A DNA stretch of 64,000 nt from assembly GCA_037974665.1 (NCBI GenBank), contig CM075765.1, forward strand, positions 59,670,247 to 59,734,246, in the 5' to 3' direction. The notes under the pieces were generated by a model. The model had not been told where the DNA came from and ran no database searches. It saw only the letters and a program-made list of their open reading frames with translations. Within the stretch, counting starts at the first letter, position 1; every line of letters starts with the position of its first letter. A program made the position numbers and the translations under genes. Origin of the DNA: Ehretia macrophylla. Its lineage: Eukaryota > Streptophyta > Magnoliopsida > Boraginales > Ehretiaceae. Shown here piece by piece: positions 21,871-33,872 of the stretch.

Positions 21871-22747
21871 CGGGGTTGGGCCTCACACATGCTTCCTAAG
21901 TGATTACCCTATAGTTAAAATGGATATATTTGAGTTGTTTATAGGCTGGCCACGAAATTTGTAGCATGTTATTGTTTGATTCTTGATGATATCTTGGAAG
22001 ATGGGTGGTTATTATTGTATGTGGTTATGTATTTGAAGCCCTTAGTCGGTTGAAATGCTTGTTTGAGGTGATCACTATGTACTGCATGGCTTTAATTAAT
22101 TTATATGAGTTGCGTAGTAGGCTGCCTGGAAATGTTTAAATACCTAGGACAATGTTCCATGTTGATTTTAGAGTTGAATATGGTTGAATCATAGTGGTAA
22201 ACAAGTATATGATGTCTTTTGATGATTCCGTGTTCGTATCGGTGGATTTCATGGCTTGCATGTGGTTTTATTGATGATATTTGCAATGTTTCAAGGCTGT
22301 CCATTGTTAGATATGTAAGATGATGATCTAAGTGTTCCTCATAGCTAATAGTTGATGAATCTTGCACCCGAGCATGAACCTAAAACCCTAATTGTAAACT
22401 AGGTCTTTTAAGTGTTAAATCATCCTTTACATAACTTATAATCGAAGTTAATTTGAAGTTTTGGACTGCCCGAAAAAGTTATTATAGCCTCATCCATGAA
22501 TTATATTGATTACGAGGTTATACATTAACTATTCGTGCACCCAATCTTGCATATGACATTATCACACTTTTGTATAATTTTGTATGCATTTATTGAATTG
22601 TTAAAAGATATTCTATGGTTTATTTTGAACATGATTACTTGGCTGCCCATAAAAGTTTAATTGCTTTCAAATTGATATATGAAATGATTATATGTTATTA
22701 CAATGTCTTATGTGCCAATATGTCAAAATGTGATCATATACTTGCTC

Positions 22748-22773
22748 GGAGGCAATCTACTTTGTTGACCTCC
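22748..22773 (+). other. D hairpin with conserved CTACTTTGT loop
   Basis: ggaggcaa and ttgacctcc pair with one bulged base around tctactttg. The loop word is shared with A and C, and the stem is unrelated to theirs. Confidence 0.6.
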
Positions 22774-23243
22774 TAATGTGAAATGTTAAATGACATAAAT
22801 GTGCATTGCATACAAGGTTGCAACCCTTATTATGGCTTGGTAGCATTTCACAAACGCCGGGCGGCGTCGGGCTTGCCGGTGATCTTGTGACTACTATAGT
22901 CCAATTCCCTCTCTCGCTTGGGGGCTAGATTTCCTCGGAGAGTTGGGTCATAGGTTTTGTGTACAATCCAGAGTGCACCCATTTGGGAATGATAAATGGA
23001 TGATTGAAGCCGGCTACAACAATGGTTATTAGAAATAATCTTGAGAACAAATGCTTATCGATTGATCTTGAGAGCGAAAGCTCACTGTATCCTTGAAATG
23101 ATTAGTAAATGTATCTATTATTCAATTTGATTCTTATTCTATACTTATATTCTTATTTGTATTACATGACATGTTTTCAAAGGAATTTTCACAAGTTAAC
23201 CGGAAAAGGATTTCAAAAACCTTGTCACTTGTTCCCCCTCGCT

Positions 23244-23259
23244 GAGTTCATAAGGACTC
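23244..23259 (+). other. D-type acceptor-proximal hairpin (5' LTR)
   Basis: gagttc pairs with ggactc (one G-T wobble), loop ataa. It lies about 21 nt before the AG at 23280-23281. The solo copy has a full Watson-Crick stem. Confidence 0.55.
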
Positions 23260-23282
23260 ACCCTTTTTTTGTCATTACAAGT

Positions 23283-23342
23283 GAAGCAGTTTTGGATCAG
23301 GTGCCTGAAGAAAATGTACTAGTTGATGAGCCTTTGGAATGA
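23283..23342 (+). CDS. D LTR acidic peptide exon, copy 2
   Basis: Reads EAVLDQVPEENVLVDEPLE then TGA. Compared with copy 1 the changes are GCG/GCA, GTA/GTG, CCC/CCT, GAG/GAA twice, GTG/GTA, CTT/CTA, GAA/GAG and GAG/GAA, all silent, plus three codons with amino-acid change (D/V, E/D, S/P). The acceptor here is shifted by a base change (ACAAG). Frame and stop are the same. Confidence 0.5.
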   Translation, partial: EAVLDQVPEENVLVDEPLE

Positions 23343-23976
23343 TTATGTGCATTGCTTGCTTTTCATGAACATGGATGCTATTAGGGATGTTGTGTTTGAT
23401 TGCAGACTATTTATTTGGTGGATGTAAATGACCCCCGTTGTAATTTGGGGACTAATTTTAGTTTGTACTAACTATAACCGGACGAACTCTTTTTTTCAGT
23501 CGTTTGCTTTCATCGTTATGGATAGTAGTTATCATTAGGCATTTGAACTAATAGGTGAAGAATTAACTAAACTAGCCCTACCTACGCTCACTTAGTTACT
23601 CATTTGTATACTAAAGATAATAGGTACTTGCATAAATAGGAGTTTGCCAAATAAATGGGATGTAGTTGTCATGATAGGCTTGATAATTCAGATGGAACCT
23701 TCAAAATAAACTAGTAGGCATATCAATCGATGGTAGAACAAAAGTTTTAGTTGTAAGCAAATTAATGATTCATAATTATTTGGGGTGTTCTAGAAAATAG
23801 GTCAAACCGAATATCCTAAATACAGCCGTTATGCTGCCGGTTATCTGAATTTTTTTTGGAGTTCTAGGCTAACGAATAAGCATTAATCATAGTCAAACGG
23901 TTAAGGACGTAAAATAACAATGATGATTTAGGTCATACCCTAGTCTAGCCTTTATAGGTCGGGTTGGAGCGTGACA

Positions 23977-24256
23977 CCTATACATAAATGGTTTCAGAGT
24001 GTGGTTTTTGCATTAGTCGGGTTCGACTCTCGGACCATGGGTAGAAGCCCTAAGGAATTATTATGTCTTGTGTATATGTGTTCATGTGTGTTAATGTGCT
24101 TTAATTGCTTTGAGCAATGAATATCATGTGCCTTTGTGGACCATATGTATTATGTGTCATGCACACCAACACGTTAGCGCCCTCAATAATGCATGCATGC
24201 TTTTATACTCCTTCCTTGATACATGTGCATGTTATATAACCTTGACTGACTGTGTA
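23977..24256 (+). other. Element D internal region, leader part, with decayed PBS
   Basis: tggtttcagagt at 23989-24000 matches the tRNA-iMet PBS at 10 of 12 bases, 12 nt after the LTR end. Non-coding leader follows and is cut at 24257 by the B array. Flanking bases gtgta (24252-24256) and gttta (52230-52234) are a 5-bp TSD with one change. Confidence 0.75.
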
Positions 24257-25854
24257 TGTGATAACCCGAACACGGCATGCATTTAATAGCACTTGATTGC
24301 ATTTGATTAAATGTTCAATTAGTTAAATCAACCAATTTGCACTATTTTAATATTTCTCTTGGAAGCATTTAGTAGTTGTATATTGAATAATTAAAAGATT
24401 ATTATCTATTTCTAATAATTATAGTAATTGAATTTATTCTTTTGTGATTAATTAAGTGTCATCTTAAATGTTAGGGTTTAATTGTATTTGACAATGTATT
24501 TATATTAACTTTCATTTGTAGCTTAATATTAACTTCATAAATCTTTAAAATATTCTAGAAATAGTTAAATTAATTATTTTAAATGAATATTGATTACCTT
24601 GATTGTTTTGATTATTTTAATAATCGGTTTTGGTTGTCTTGTATTAAAATCACTCGGTTTCAAATAAATGAGAAAAGTAGCTCCGAGCTTGAGTAAATTT
24701 TAAACTATGCTGCTTTCCAAAAATGATATATTTCTTAAATTCTTTGAGATTTAATCGTTATTCTTTTATTGTCGCAAAGTGCATAGCATTTCGAGAGCGA
24801 TAATTAGGAAATGAATTCTAGTCCTCAACAAATAGTCAAAACTAGTATTTAGTGTCTTAATTTTAATATTTTAGTTGTTGTTAGCTAGAATTAAAATTAT
24901 GTTAGTTGTTTTAGCTTTAAAATGCATAAAACAAGCTTATTTGACCAAATTTTAAGTGGTCTGACCGAAGCTTTGACCATTTGACCCTTGTTTTTTTTTT
25001 TAAAGCATGAAATAAGAAAACAAAGAAGCAAAATCAGGAAAAAATAAGAGGGCATGACCGAAACCATGAAGAAAAGAAAAAAAAAACATTTCAACTTCAA
25101 ATCTTCATTTCGTCGTGTGAGCTTGTGCGGGGTGGTTTCTGAGGCATCCAGCGTGGTTTCCCTAGCATCTAGGAGTGTCTAAGGTGAGGGTTTTATCGTT
25201 ATTTGCGCATTTGAAAATGTTGAACAAAAACTTTAATTTTTGCGATTTAACTGTAGGTTGTTATTTTGTCTGTTTCATTGCTTAAAGAATGTTCCCTAGC
25301 AATTGTAGAACGTGTATTTATATCTTTTCAACATTTTCTGTGGTTGAATATCGAAATTGAAATATAAATTGTGTAATGAATAGTAAATTATGAATAGTAA
25401 ATCCCTGTTTCGATGAAGTTGCGCTGTTATGCTTTCTATTGATGTGAAAAGGTGCTAAGTATGCTAGAATGTCTAAATGCATGGTTTGTTTAGGTTGCGT
25501 AATGGAAAAAATGAGAAAAATGCATTGGTGAAAGTTGGGGTCGTTTAGGTCAAGTTTTGCATTTTATCGTTTTGCATGATGGCATTGTCTCGGGAGGTCA
25601 TGGAAGCACTTTTGGTGCAGTTGTGACATTGGTTGGGTAATCGGTTGAGGCAGTTGTAGTTCAAACGAGCAAAGAGGGAAATCGGGGCTTTGCGTGAATT
25701 CTAGGGTAAAGTACGGTTTTGGGATCTTTAGACGTGCCTTATGGTGACCTGGGAGGATTGGTGAAGTCGATTTCCAAAGCTCGTGGCTTATTTGAAAGTA
25801 GTAGCGTTTAGAAGTTGGGGTCATTTTTTGGAATTTTGTGTGATTTCATAGTAT

Positions 25855-25955
25855 ATTGCTTATAGAATGTTTATAATGTTTATAGAATGTTTATATTGCT
25901 TATATAATGTTTATATTGCTTATAGAATGCTTATAATGCCTATAGAATACTTGTT
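25855..25955 (+). repeat. B LTR minisatellite TTATAGAATG
   Basis: Short tandem units alternating ttatagaatg, tttataatg and cttatattg. Copy number differs between B LTRs (46630-46735, 50998-51070, about 54495-54645) and the array is nearly absent from the B solo LTR at 11433. It lies inside the candidate intron. Confidence 0.8.
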
Positions 25956-26524
25956 ATTGCTTGATAATGTTAGTTGGTGTTATTCTTGTTACTTGTTTGA
26001 TTGCAAATGCTTATTACGCTTGTTAGAGTTGATTATTGATTGAAATGTTTATCAATTGTTGAGAATGTTTGATATCGCTCGTTTATCGCCTTGTATCGAG
26101 TCTTGCATTGCATAGTGTCTCGCCCGTGAGTGATGGGCCTCTTTGGGTAGCCTCGGGTTGCCAATGTTGGTTGCTCTAGCTCTATAGCTATTCCCTCTTC
26201 TCGCTTGGGTTGCCTCCCAGGGAGTTTTGGGTCGTAGAATTGATGGATACTTCTGGGGTATTCCAAACTGGTGTTATAAGGTGGTTTGGGCCGGCGCGTC
26301 AACGTTAATGTAATCGGAATCGTGATCGGTACATTACTCGCTCGAGTGATCCATAGCCTTCAAAGTGTAGTATTGCTTTGATTGGTTGTGTTAATGCTTT
26401 TCTTAAATGTTTATTGTATTGTTGTATATATTGAATGCCTTTTATTAAATGTATTGCTTATCTGTACTTATTTGCATTGCACGTTCTTCTTTCTCTCCAA
26501 CTCGATATCTGTCTCGCCCTCACT

Positions 26525-26547
26525 GAGTATACGTGTTGTGTATACTC
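26525..26547 (+). other. B-type acceptor-proximal hairpin (LTR 1)
   Basis: gagtatac and gtatactc, perfect 8-bp stem, loop gtgttgt. It ends 22 nt before the acceptor AG at 26569. Same layout at 47300-47322, 51646-51668 and 53897-53919. In the last B element (61473-61493) the 3' arm is shortened. Confidence 0.6.
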
Positions 26548-27483
26548 ACTCCTCACCACCACATTTCAGGAAATGCCGTAGCTGGAAAGTTCGTGATTTC
26601 GTGAAAGTCCGTGCTTGAAGAGTTGTTTTGTGTTCCTATGTGACTTGAGTTGTCAAATTTGTAATGATATATGCTTTTATGTATTATATGTATTTAATGT
26701 CAAAAGGGATGTAGTTTAAGTTTCATTAGATTGTGGAGGTGGTTTGATAAGTTAGATTATGTATTTAGCTAATGTAGCTTAATTCCAATGTATGTTTGTA
26801 ATGACAAAGGGAAAAAGATAGAAAGATATGATAGTCTAACTTATGCAATAGGTTGGTGTAGTTTAATTGGTAAGCATGTATGTATATTTACTTGTGATTT
26901 ACATGTTGTGAACCAAGACTCGGATGGCCTTGAGGAGATTGATTGGTTGGACGTGGTATTTGTAACGCCCCGATCCCTCACGAGACCGGAACTCCTATTT
27001 ATCGTGCTATTCTCAACCCAATACCAAACCCGGTCACAAAATTTTTAGGGAAAAACGGACAGAGTTTCTCCTGTACTATGGACATTCTGAAAACCTGTAA
27101 ATTCTCAAATAAGGTAATTACAAGGTAAACAAACTTTTCATAACTAAAGATCAAAGGATTAAGGCCATCCGAGCCTTGAAACATACTATAGTTCCAAAAA
27201 CACACAAGCATGCTAGTGGGTAGAGTTAGAACATTCACTACCAAGCATGCAAGGTAATTGAGAGCAGAAACATAAGTTATTACAAGATATAGGTTCCCAA
27301 ATCTACACTACAACCAACTATCCTTCAACTTCTTACAGCAACCAATATAAACAAAGCCCTTAGGCCACAAAATAGATACACAAATACCAAATAGAAATAA
27401 GAAGGCACAGCCACTTCAGAATAACACACAGCAACTAGGGCAACTCCTCCAACTGCGCCATCAGAAACATGGTAGCGAGGTAT

Positions 27484-27501
27484 GGGCAACCACTGTTGCC
27501 C
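27484..27501 (-). other. C-type acceptor-proximal hairpin
   Basis: gggcaac and gttgccc form a perfect 7-bp stem with loop cact. In C2 (30937-30954) and C3 (34396-34413) one G is A, leaving a mismatch. Those two end 22 nt from their acceptors. Confidence 0.6.
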
Positions 27502-27951
27502 AGTGAGGCATATAGTCCCGGGGCGTGCAATGCGACAGAGAATACAATCATACAACAATAACACTTAGACAATTAAAGAAACAACGGTAACTTAAATAAT
27601 CACACATTTAAAAGGATACGTTTCAACAATCCCCTATACACCAATCTTCAATGGTCTTCAATCACGAGACACGAACCACAAGCACGATCACGATAAGCCA
27701 GCATAACCCCAAACACTCCAATGGGTGTACTCCGGATGTACCCCGATAATCCTACGACCCAACATCCCCTGGCAATCTCCGGACCAGGCGAATGAGGGAT
27801 TAGGGTACGGAGTTTGAATATCCACCGGCAAGCCCTCTGTCGCCCAGCCGATATTCAACACATCCGCCCCTGACACTAAGGTTGCGCCACCACTATGCAT
27901 GGCACTTAACGATGACAAGTGAATAGCAATAATATAAGCATTAACACATAT

Positions 27952-27977
27952 GAGGATCAACAAAGTAGGTTGACCTC
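27952..27977 (-). other. C hairpin with conserved CTACTTTGT loop
   Basis: gaggatcaac pairs with gttgacctc (one bulge) around aaagtag. Same at 31411-31436 and 34864-34889. Confidence 0.6.
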
Positions 27978-29370
27978 GATGCAATGAGAATAGAACAATT
28001 ATATAAGCAAATATGCAGTTTTGCAAAGAGACATTACAAAATAATCATTGAATTATACCCAAAAGCTCCGAATCAACTTAATATCACATATAAGCACTCA
28101 AGAAGACATGCCGTGGGTTTAGAAATGTGAGACAACCGAAATTGCACTTAAACCCCTTTATTTTACAAACCATTTCTCTTCCAAACCAAAGTTAATGATT
28201 CCATTTTCAAGGGAAACTCTCCCAACCTTCTAACTAACCCTCAAGGTACCCTCTCAACCCTCTAACTCATTCAAATGCCCGCGTTTACCCCGAAAGCCCC
28301 AAATTCCCTCTTATGGCTTTAAACTACACATACAACGTCCGGGCTTCAAACAAGGGATATCAAGGCATCTATAGCACCTAGGTAGCCTAAGGATACTAGA
28401 ATTGAAGCCCGAATCCACCCGGATTCGCATTAACCCCAAAAGCCCCAAGTTAAAGTCGGCTATTTTCCATTTTTAAGCGATTTAAGGGCAATGCAAGTGC
28501 ACGGGGCTATTAGGTTATCTTTACTAGCACCTAAGGCATCTATTAGAAGCATTAAATCAAGCTAATTCGAGCAATTACACAAAACCCTAGAAAAACGTCA
28601 CTATTCACCCTAAAAATCAAACTAACGATTCTAACCGTTTAAATTGCGAAACGACGGCTCAAATGTGTTCTCTAGCATTCATATAGATGGTATATTAGCA
28701 TAGATAACAATTACAATGGCATTTAATCATATTTTCAACAAATCAAGAAATGAGCAACTATTTAAAAATGCAAAAACAAGTCGTGAAATCCCTCACCAAT
28801 GCGCGTAAGAGCACCTAGGTAGATTGCACACACCCTAAACTACTTGTTCTAGGCTTGGCGTGGCTTGGATTGAAGAGTTGAAGATGAAAAATCCCTCCTT
28901 GTGGCTGCTTGAGGCTCTCGGCCTTCAACAGTGAATTTCAGCTCCTATTTTTTTTTTGGTTTGCAAGTTATGAGCTTAATTGCTTTATGGTGAGTATATA
29001 TGATAGGTAGGGTCAAGTTAGGTGTTTAGTGGTCCACTAAAAATGAGCGTTGGTAGCTTAAAAACGAGCCTAAAGTGTAAAGTATAAGCTAACTAATTAA
29101 ATCACTAAGTTAGTTACGTAACACTATTCATTGAACCACGAAAATCATTTTCTAAACGAGCTCTCCTATCGCTTCTAGCCCAAATGCACATTTTTTCCAC
29201 TACTTTTACAATTAATATGATTTAATAAAAATGCTAATTCACTAATATAATGCAGTTTAAAAATTGAATGAATAGTGACCAAGAAAGACAACAGGTAAAG
29301 CACATAATTTAATGCACAATTAATGGATGCAACATTTAAAAATGTGTACGGTAGAATCTCGGGCGTCACA

Positions 29371-30414
29371 TCCTCTCCCCCTTAAACAAATTGCGTCCAC
29401 GCAATTCTTCTTCACAAGGGAACTCCACAACAACTGAAAACCAACTCCGATTACTCGTCATCAATTGCTAAGCAAGAATACTATATACGACCTCTCGTGG
29501 GAGCTCATTAAGAAATCCCAGTAGTATTGCCTGCGAACCTCACGTAATAAGGCCAAATAAAGGCTCCAATAGAGATGCTACTTCGAAATCCAAATAGGAA
29601 TCCCGCTGGCACGAATACCATAGAAGAATAGAATCCCAACTAACAGTGGCGAGAAAATACCAATAAGAATTTAGAGTACAAATACCGAAGATAATTCCAT
29701 ATAATAAGGCTGATTAGAATCCCAAACTAAGTCTTCCGAGTAATGCCAGCAAGAAAATACTAGAAGAATACTCAATAAGAAAACCGAGAGAACGGTCATA
29801 TTGAAATCCCAAAGGAAGCCATTCATTTCTGACTACTAAGCGTAGAAGAATGCCTTGGAAGAAATCCCAATAACTGAGCTCCGCTTACAACATTCTCATT
29901 CCCGCTAATCCACATAACTTGGAGGGCTTGTTGCTAATCACTTCTCTTCAGGGGGAGGAAGAAGTCTTTCTTACCATTTCAACGGGACATGTATGAATGC
30001 CAAGATATCACATTTACACATATATGTTTTAAACTATTATGCAAACATGTTTATAAAAGAACATATAAAGCAATGTAAGCAACAAAATCATTCAAGTGCG
30101 AATCATAACAAAACCAATTCAATTCACAACAAAACTTAATTCAAAATGCTCAAGTACATACGGTACAATCAATAATTCAAGCAGATAACGATTCACGAGG
30201 TCAATTCGATGCAACTTCACTTCACTCAGCACACATTTAAGACATAACACATAACTATATCATATAGGTGCACACAATCAATTCAAGACACACAATCACA
30301 CATTCAAGCACACACTTTCAAGACAGACTTAACAAGCACACACACAAGGATTACTACCCGACAGGCCGAGGACCCTATCCCGGTTGAGAGCTAACTAAGC
30401 TCTGATACCACTAC
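29371..30414 (-). other. C internal region 1, non-coding
   Basis: PPT complement at 29371-29386 (sense AAGGGGGAGAGGA beside the LTR), degenerate aataagaatcc-type repeats about 29455-29900, leader with gacttcttcctcccc, and PBS complement gctctgatacca at 30399-30410. No gag or pol traces. The leader and repeat zone are related to those of B. Confidence 0.9.
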
Positions 30415-32830
30415 TGTAACGCCCCGATCCCTCACGAGACCGGAACTCCTATTTATCATGTTATTCTCAACCCAATACCAAACCCGGTCACAAAAATTTA
30501 GGGAAAAACGGACAGAGTTTTCCCTGTACTATGGACATTCTGAAAACCTGTAAATTCTCAAATAAGGTAATTACAAGGTAAATAAACTTTTCATAACTAA
30601 AGATCAAAGGATTAAGGCCATCCGAGCCTTGAAGTATACTATAGTTCCAAAAACACACAAGCATGCTAGTGGCTAGAGTTAGAACATTCACTACCAAGCA
30701 TGCAAGGTAATTGAGAGCAGAAACATAAGTTATTACAAGATATAGGTTCCCAAATCTACACTACAACCAACTATCCTTCAACTTCTTACAGCAACCAATA
30801 TAAACAAAGCCCTTAGGCCACAAAATAGATACACAAATACCAAATAGAAACAAGAAGGCACAACCACTTCAGAATAACACACAGCAACTAGGGCAACTCC
30901 TCCAACTGCGCCACCTGAAACATGTTAGCGAGGTATGAGCAACCACTGTTGCCCAGTGAGGGATATAGTCCCGGGGCGTGCAATGCAACATATAATACAA
31001 TCATACAACAATAACACTTAGACAATTAAAGAAACAACGATAACTTAAATAATCACACATTTAAAAGGATACGTTTCAACAATCCCCTATACACCAATCT
31101 TCACTGGTCTTCAATCACGATCCACGAACCACGAGCACGATCACGATCACGATAAGCCGGCATAACCCCAAACACTCCAGTGGGTGTACTCCGGATGTAC
31201 CCCGATAATCCTACGACCCAACATCCCCTGGCAATCTCCGGACCAGGCGAATGAGGGATTAGGGTACGGAGTTTGAATATCCACCGGCAAGCCCTCTGCC
31301 GCCCAGCCGATATTCAACACATCCGCCCCTGACACTATGGTTGCGCAACCACTATGCAATGCACTTAACGATGACAAGTTAATAGCAATAATATAATCAT
31401 TAACACATATGAGGATCAACAAAGTAGGTTGACCTCGATGCAATGAGAATAGAACAATTATATAAGCAAATATACAGATTTGCAAACAAACATTACAAAA
31501 TAATCATTGAATTATACCCAAAAGCTCCGAATCAACTTAATATCACATATAAGCACTCAAGAAGACATGCCGTGGGTTTAGAAATGTGAGACAACCGAAA
31601 TTGCACTTAAACCCCTTTATTTTACAAACCATTTCTCTTCCAAACCAAAGTTAATGATTCCATTTTCAAGGGAAACTCTCCCAACCTTCTAACTAACCCT
31701 CAAGGTACCCTCTCAACCCTCTAACTCATTCAAATGCCCGCGTTTACCCCGAAAGCCCCAAATTCCCTCTTATGGCCTTAAACTACACATACAACGTCCG
31801 GGCTTCAAACAAGGGATATCAAGGCATCAATAGCACCTAGGTAGCCTAAGGATACTAGAATTGAAGCCCGAATCCACCCGGATTCGCATTAACCCCAAAA
31901 GCCCCAAGTTAAAGTTGGCTATTTTCCATTTTTAAGCGATTTAAGGGCAATGCAAGTGCACGGAGCTATTAGGTTATTTTTACTAGCACCTAAGGCATCT
32001 ATTAGAAGCATTAAATCAAGCTAATTCGAGCAATTACACAAAACCCTAGAAAAACGTCACTATTCACCCTAAAAATCAAACTAACGATTCTAACCGTTTA
32101 AATTGCGAAACGACGGCTCAAATGTGTTCTCTAGCATTCATATAGATGGTATATTAGCATAGATAACAATTACAATGGCATTTAATCATATTTTCAACAA
32201 ATCAAGAAATGAGCAACTATTTAAAAATGCAAAAACAAGTCGTGAAATCCCTCACCAATGCGCGTAGGAGCACCTAGGTAGCTTGCACACACCCTAAACT
32301 ACTTGTTCTAGGCTTGGCGTGGCTTGGATTGAAGAGTTGAAAATGAAAAATCCCTCCTTGTGGCTGCTTGAGGCTCTCGGCCTTCAACAGTGAATTTCAG
32401 CTCCTATTTTTTTGTTTTGTTTGCAAGTTATGAGCTTAATTGCTTTATGGTGAGTATATATGATAGGTAGGGTCAAGTTAGGTGTTTAGTGGTCCACTAA
32501 AAATGAGCGTTGGTAGCTTAAAAACGAGCCTAAAGTGTAAAGTATAAGCTAACTAATTAAAACACTAAGTTAGTTACGTAACACTATTCATTGAACCACG
32601 AAAATCATTTTCTAAACGAGCTCTCCTATCGCTTCTAGCCCAAATGCACATTTTTCCCACTACTTTTACAATTAATATGATTTAATAAAAATGCTAATTC
32701 ACTAATATAATGCAGTTTAAAAATTGAATGAATAGTGACCAAGAAAGACAACAGGTAAAGCACATAATTTAATGCACAATTAATGGATGCAACATTTAAA
32801 AATGTGTACGGTAGAATCTCGGGCGTCACA
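30415..32830 (-). repeat. C LTR 2 (middle)
   Basis: 2416 bp. Candidate intron 30915-32255 (ATTG|GTGAGGG to GTTTCAG|GTGGCG, 1341 nt). After the acceptor the sequence aligns with the D acidic exon (gcg, ttg, gag, ccc shared) but reaches TAG after eight codons and is out of phase, so it is a decayed relative. Confidence 0.95.
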
Positions 32831-33872
32831 TCCTCTCCCCCTTAAACAAATTGCGTCCACGCAATTCTTCTTCACAAGGGAACTCCACAACAACTGAAAA
32901 CCAACTCCGATTACTCGTCATCAATTGCTAAGCAAGAATACCATATACGAACTCTCGTGGGAGCTCATTAAGAAATCCCAGTAGTATTGCCTGCGAACCT
33001 CACGTAATAAGGCCAAATAAAGGCTCCAATAGAGATGCTACTTCGAAATCCAAATAGGAATCCCGCTGGCACGAATACCATAGAAGAATAGAATCCCAAC
33101 TAACAGTGGCGAGAAAATACCAATAAGAATTTAGAGTACAAATACCGAAGATAATTCCATATAATAAGGCTGATTAGAATCCCAAACTAAGTCTTCCGAG
33201 TAATGCCAGCAAGAAAATACTAGAAGAATACTCAATAAGAAAACCGAGAGAACGGTCATATAGAAATCCCAAAGGAAGCCATTCATTTCTGACTACTAAG
33301 CGTAGAAGAATGCCTTGGAAGAAATCCCAATAACTGAGCTCCGCTTACAACATTCTTATTCCCGCTAATCCACATAACTTGGAGGGCTTGTTGCTAATCA
33401 CTTCCCTTCAGGGGGAAGAAGAAGTCTTTCTTACCATTTCAACGGGACATGTATGAATGCCAAGATATCACATTTACACATATATGTTTTAAACTATTAT
33501 GCAAACATGTTTATAAAAGAACATATAAAGCAATGTAAGCAACAAAATCATTCAAGTGCGAATCATAACAAAACCAATTCAATTCACAACAAAACTTAAT
33601 TCAAAATGCTCAAGTACATACAGTACAATCAATAATTCAAGCAGATAACGATTCATGAGGTCAATTCGATGCAACTTCACTTCACTCAGCACACATTTAA
33701 GACATAACACATAACTATATCATATAGGTGGACACAATCAATTCAAGACACACAATCACACATTCAAGCACACACTTTCAAGACACACTTAACAAGCACA
33801 CACACAAGGATTACTACCCGACAGACCGAGGACCCTATCCCGGTTGAGAGCTAACTAAGCTCTGATACCACC
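32831..33872 (-). other. C internal region 2, non-coding
   Basis: Near-identical to internal region 1: PPT complement 32831-32846, degenerate repeat zone about 32915-33360, PBS complement 33859-33870. Confidence 0.9.

Larger units (their letters stand above)
17677..21887 (-). mobile_element. Solo LTR, family D, inverted inside D's own 5' LTR
   Basis: Runs from tgtcacgtcccaacccaacc to ggttgggcctcaca, 4211 bp, with perfect TSDs catgc (17672-17676 and 21888-21892). It is the only full-length D LTR here and defines LTR length. Sense parts: U3 with about 22-bp repeats (21870-21330), leader, donor GAG|GTGAGGG (20380/20379), 2014-nt candidate intron, hairpins (19003-19028 imperfect, 18386-18401), acceptor (18366/18365), acidic peptide frame. 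Opposite orientation makes this and the host LTR a large inverted pair. Confidence 0.95.
21893..23976 (+). repeat. Element D 5' LTR, second part
   Basis: Resumes D LTR sequence after the inverted solo LTR and ends in gggttggagcgtgaca (23976), followed at once by a decayed PBS. Holds hairpin 22748-22773 (CTACTTTGT loop), hairpin 23244-23259, and the second acidic exon. Confidence 0.93.
24257..26960 (+). repeat. B array LTR 1, first part
   Basis: Starts tgtgataacccgaacacggc. Candidate intron 25184-26569 (AAG|GTGAGGG to TTTCAG|GAAATG), hairpin 26525-26547, and minisatellite 25855-25955. Interrupted at 26960 by the C array; TSD gtatt 26956-26960 versus gtact 36284-36288. Resumes at 36289. Confidence 0.95.
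26961..29370 (-). repeat. C LTR 1 (3'-most in element sense)
   Basis: tgtaacgccccgatccctca to cgggcgtcaca, 2410 bp. Candidate donor ATTG|GTGAGGG at 28797/28796, hairpins 27484-27501 (gggcaac/gttgccc, perfect) and 27952-27977 (CTACTTTGT loop). The acceptor is mutated (TTTCTGATGG instead of TTTCAGGTGG), so this copy should not splice there. TATATA near 28995-29000. Confidence 0.95.

Noticed and set aside
16538-23976. Giant perfect-looking inverted repeat as a DNA transposon or foldback element
   Set aside because: The TSD catgc and LTR ends show an LTR inserted in opposite orientation into a relative.
25564-25824. Antisense frame recurring in B LTRs (also 50706, 60490 and 54645)
   Set aside because: Differences among copies include replacements without evident third-position bias and the ends vary. 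Probably chance openness over a conserved DNA block.
26382-26618. Frame ending in WKVRDFVK.RA present in most B LTRs as a counterpart of the acidic exon
   Set aside because: Base changes among six B copies show no codon-position bias, and the frame meets stops in the predicted upstream exon.
27688-28026. 112-residue open frame in all three C LTRs
   Set aside because: Retained because the LTR copies are nearly identical. It lies in the candidate intron over conserved hairpin DNA, and no homology is recognised.
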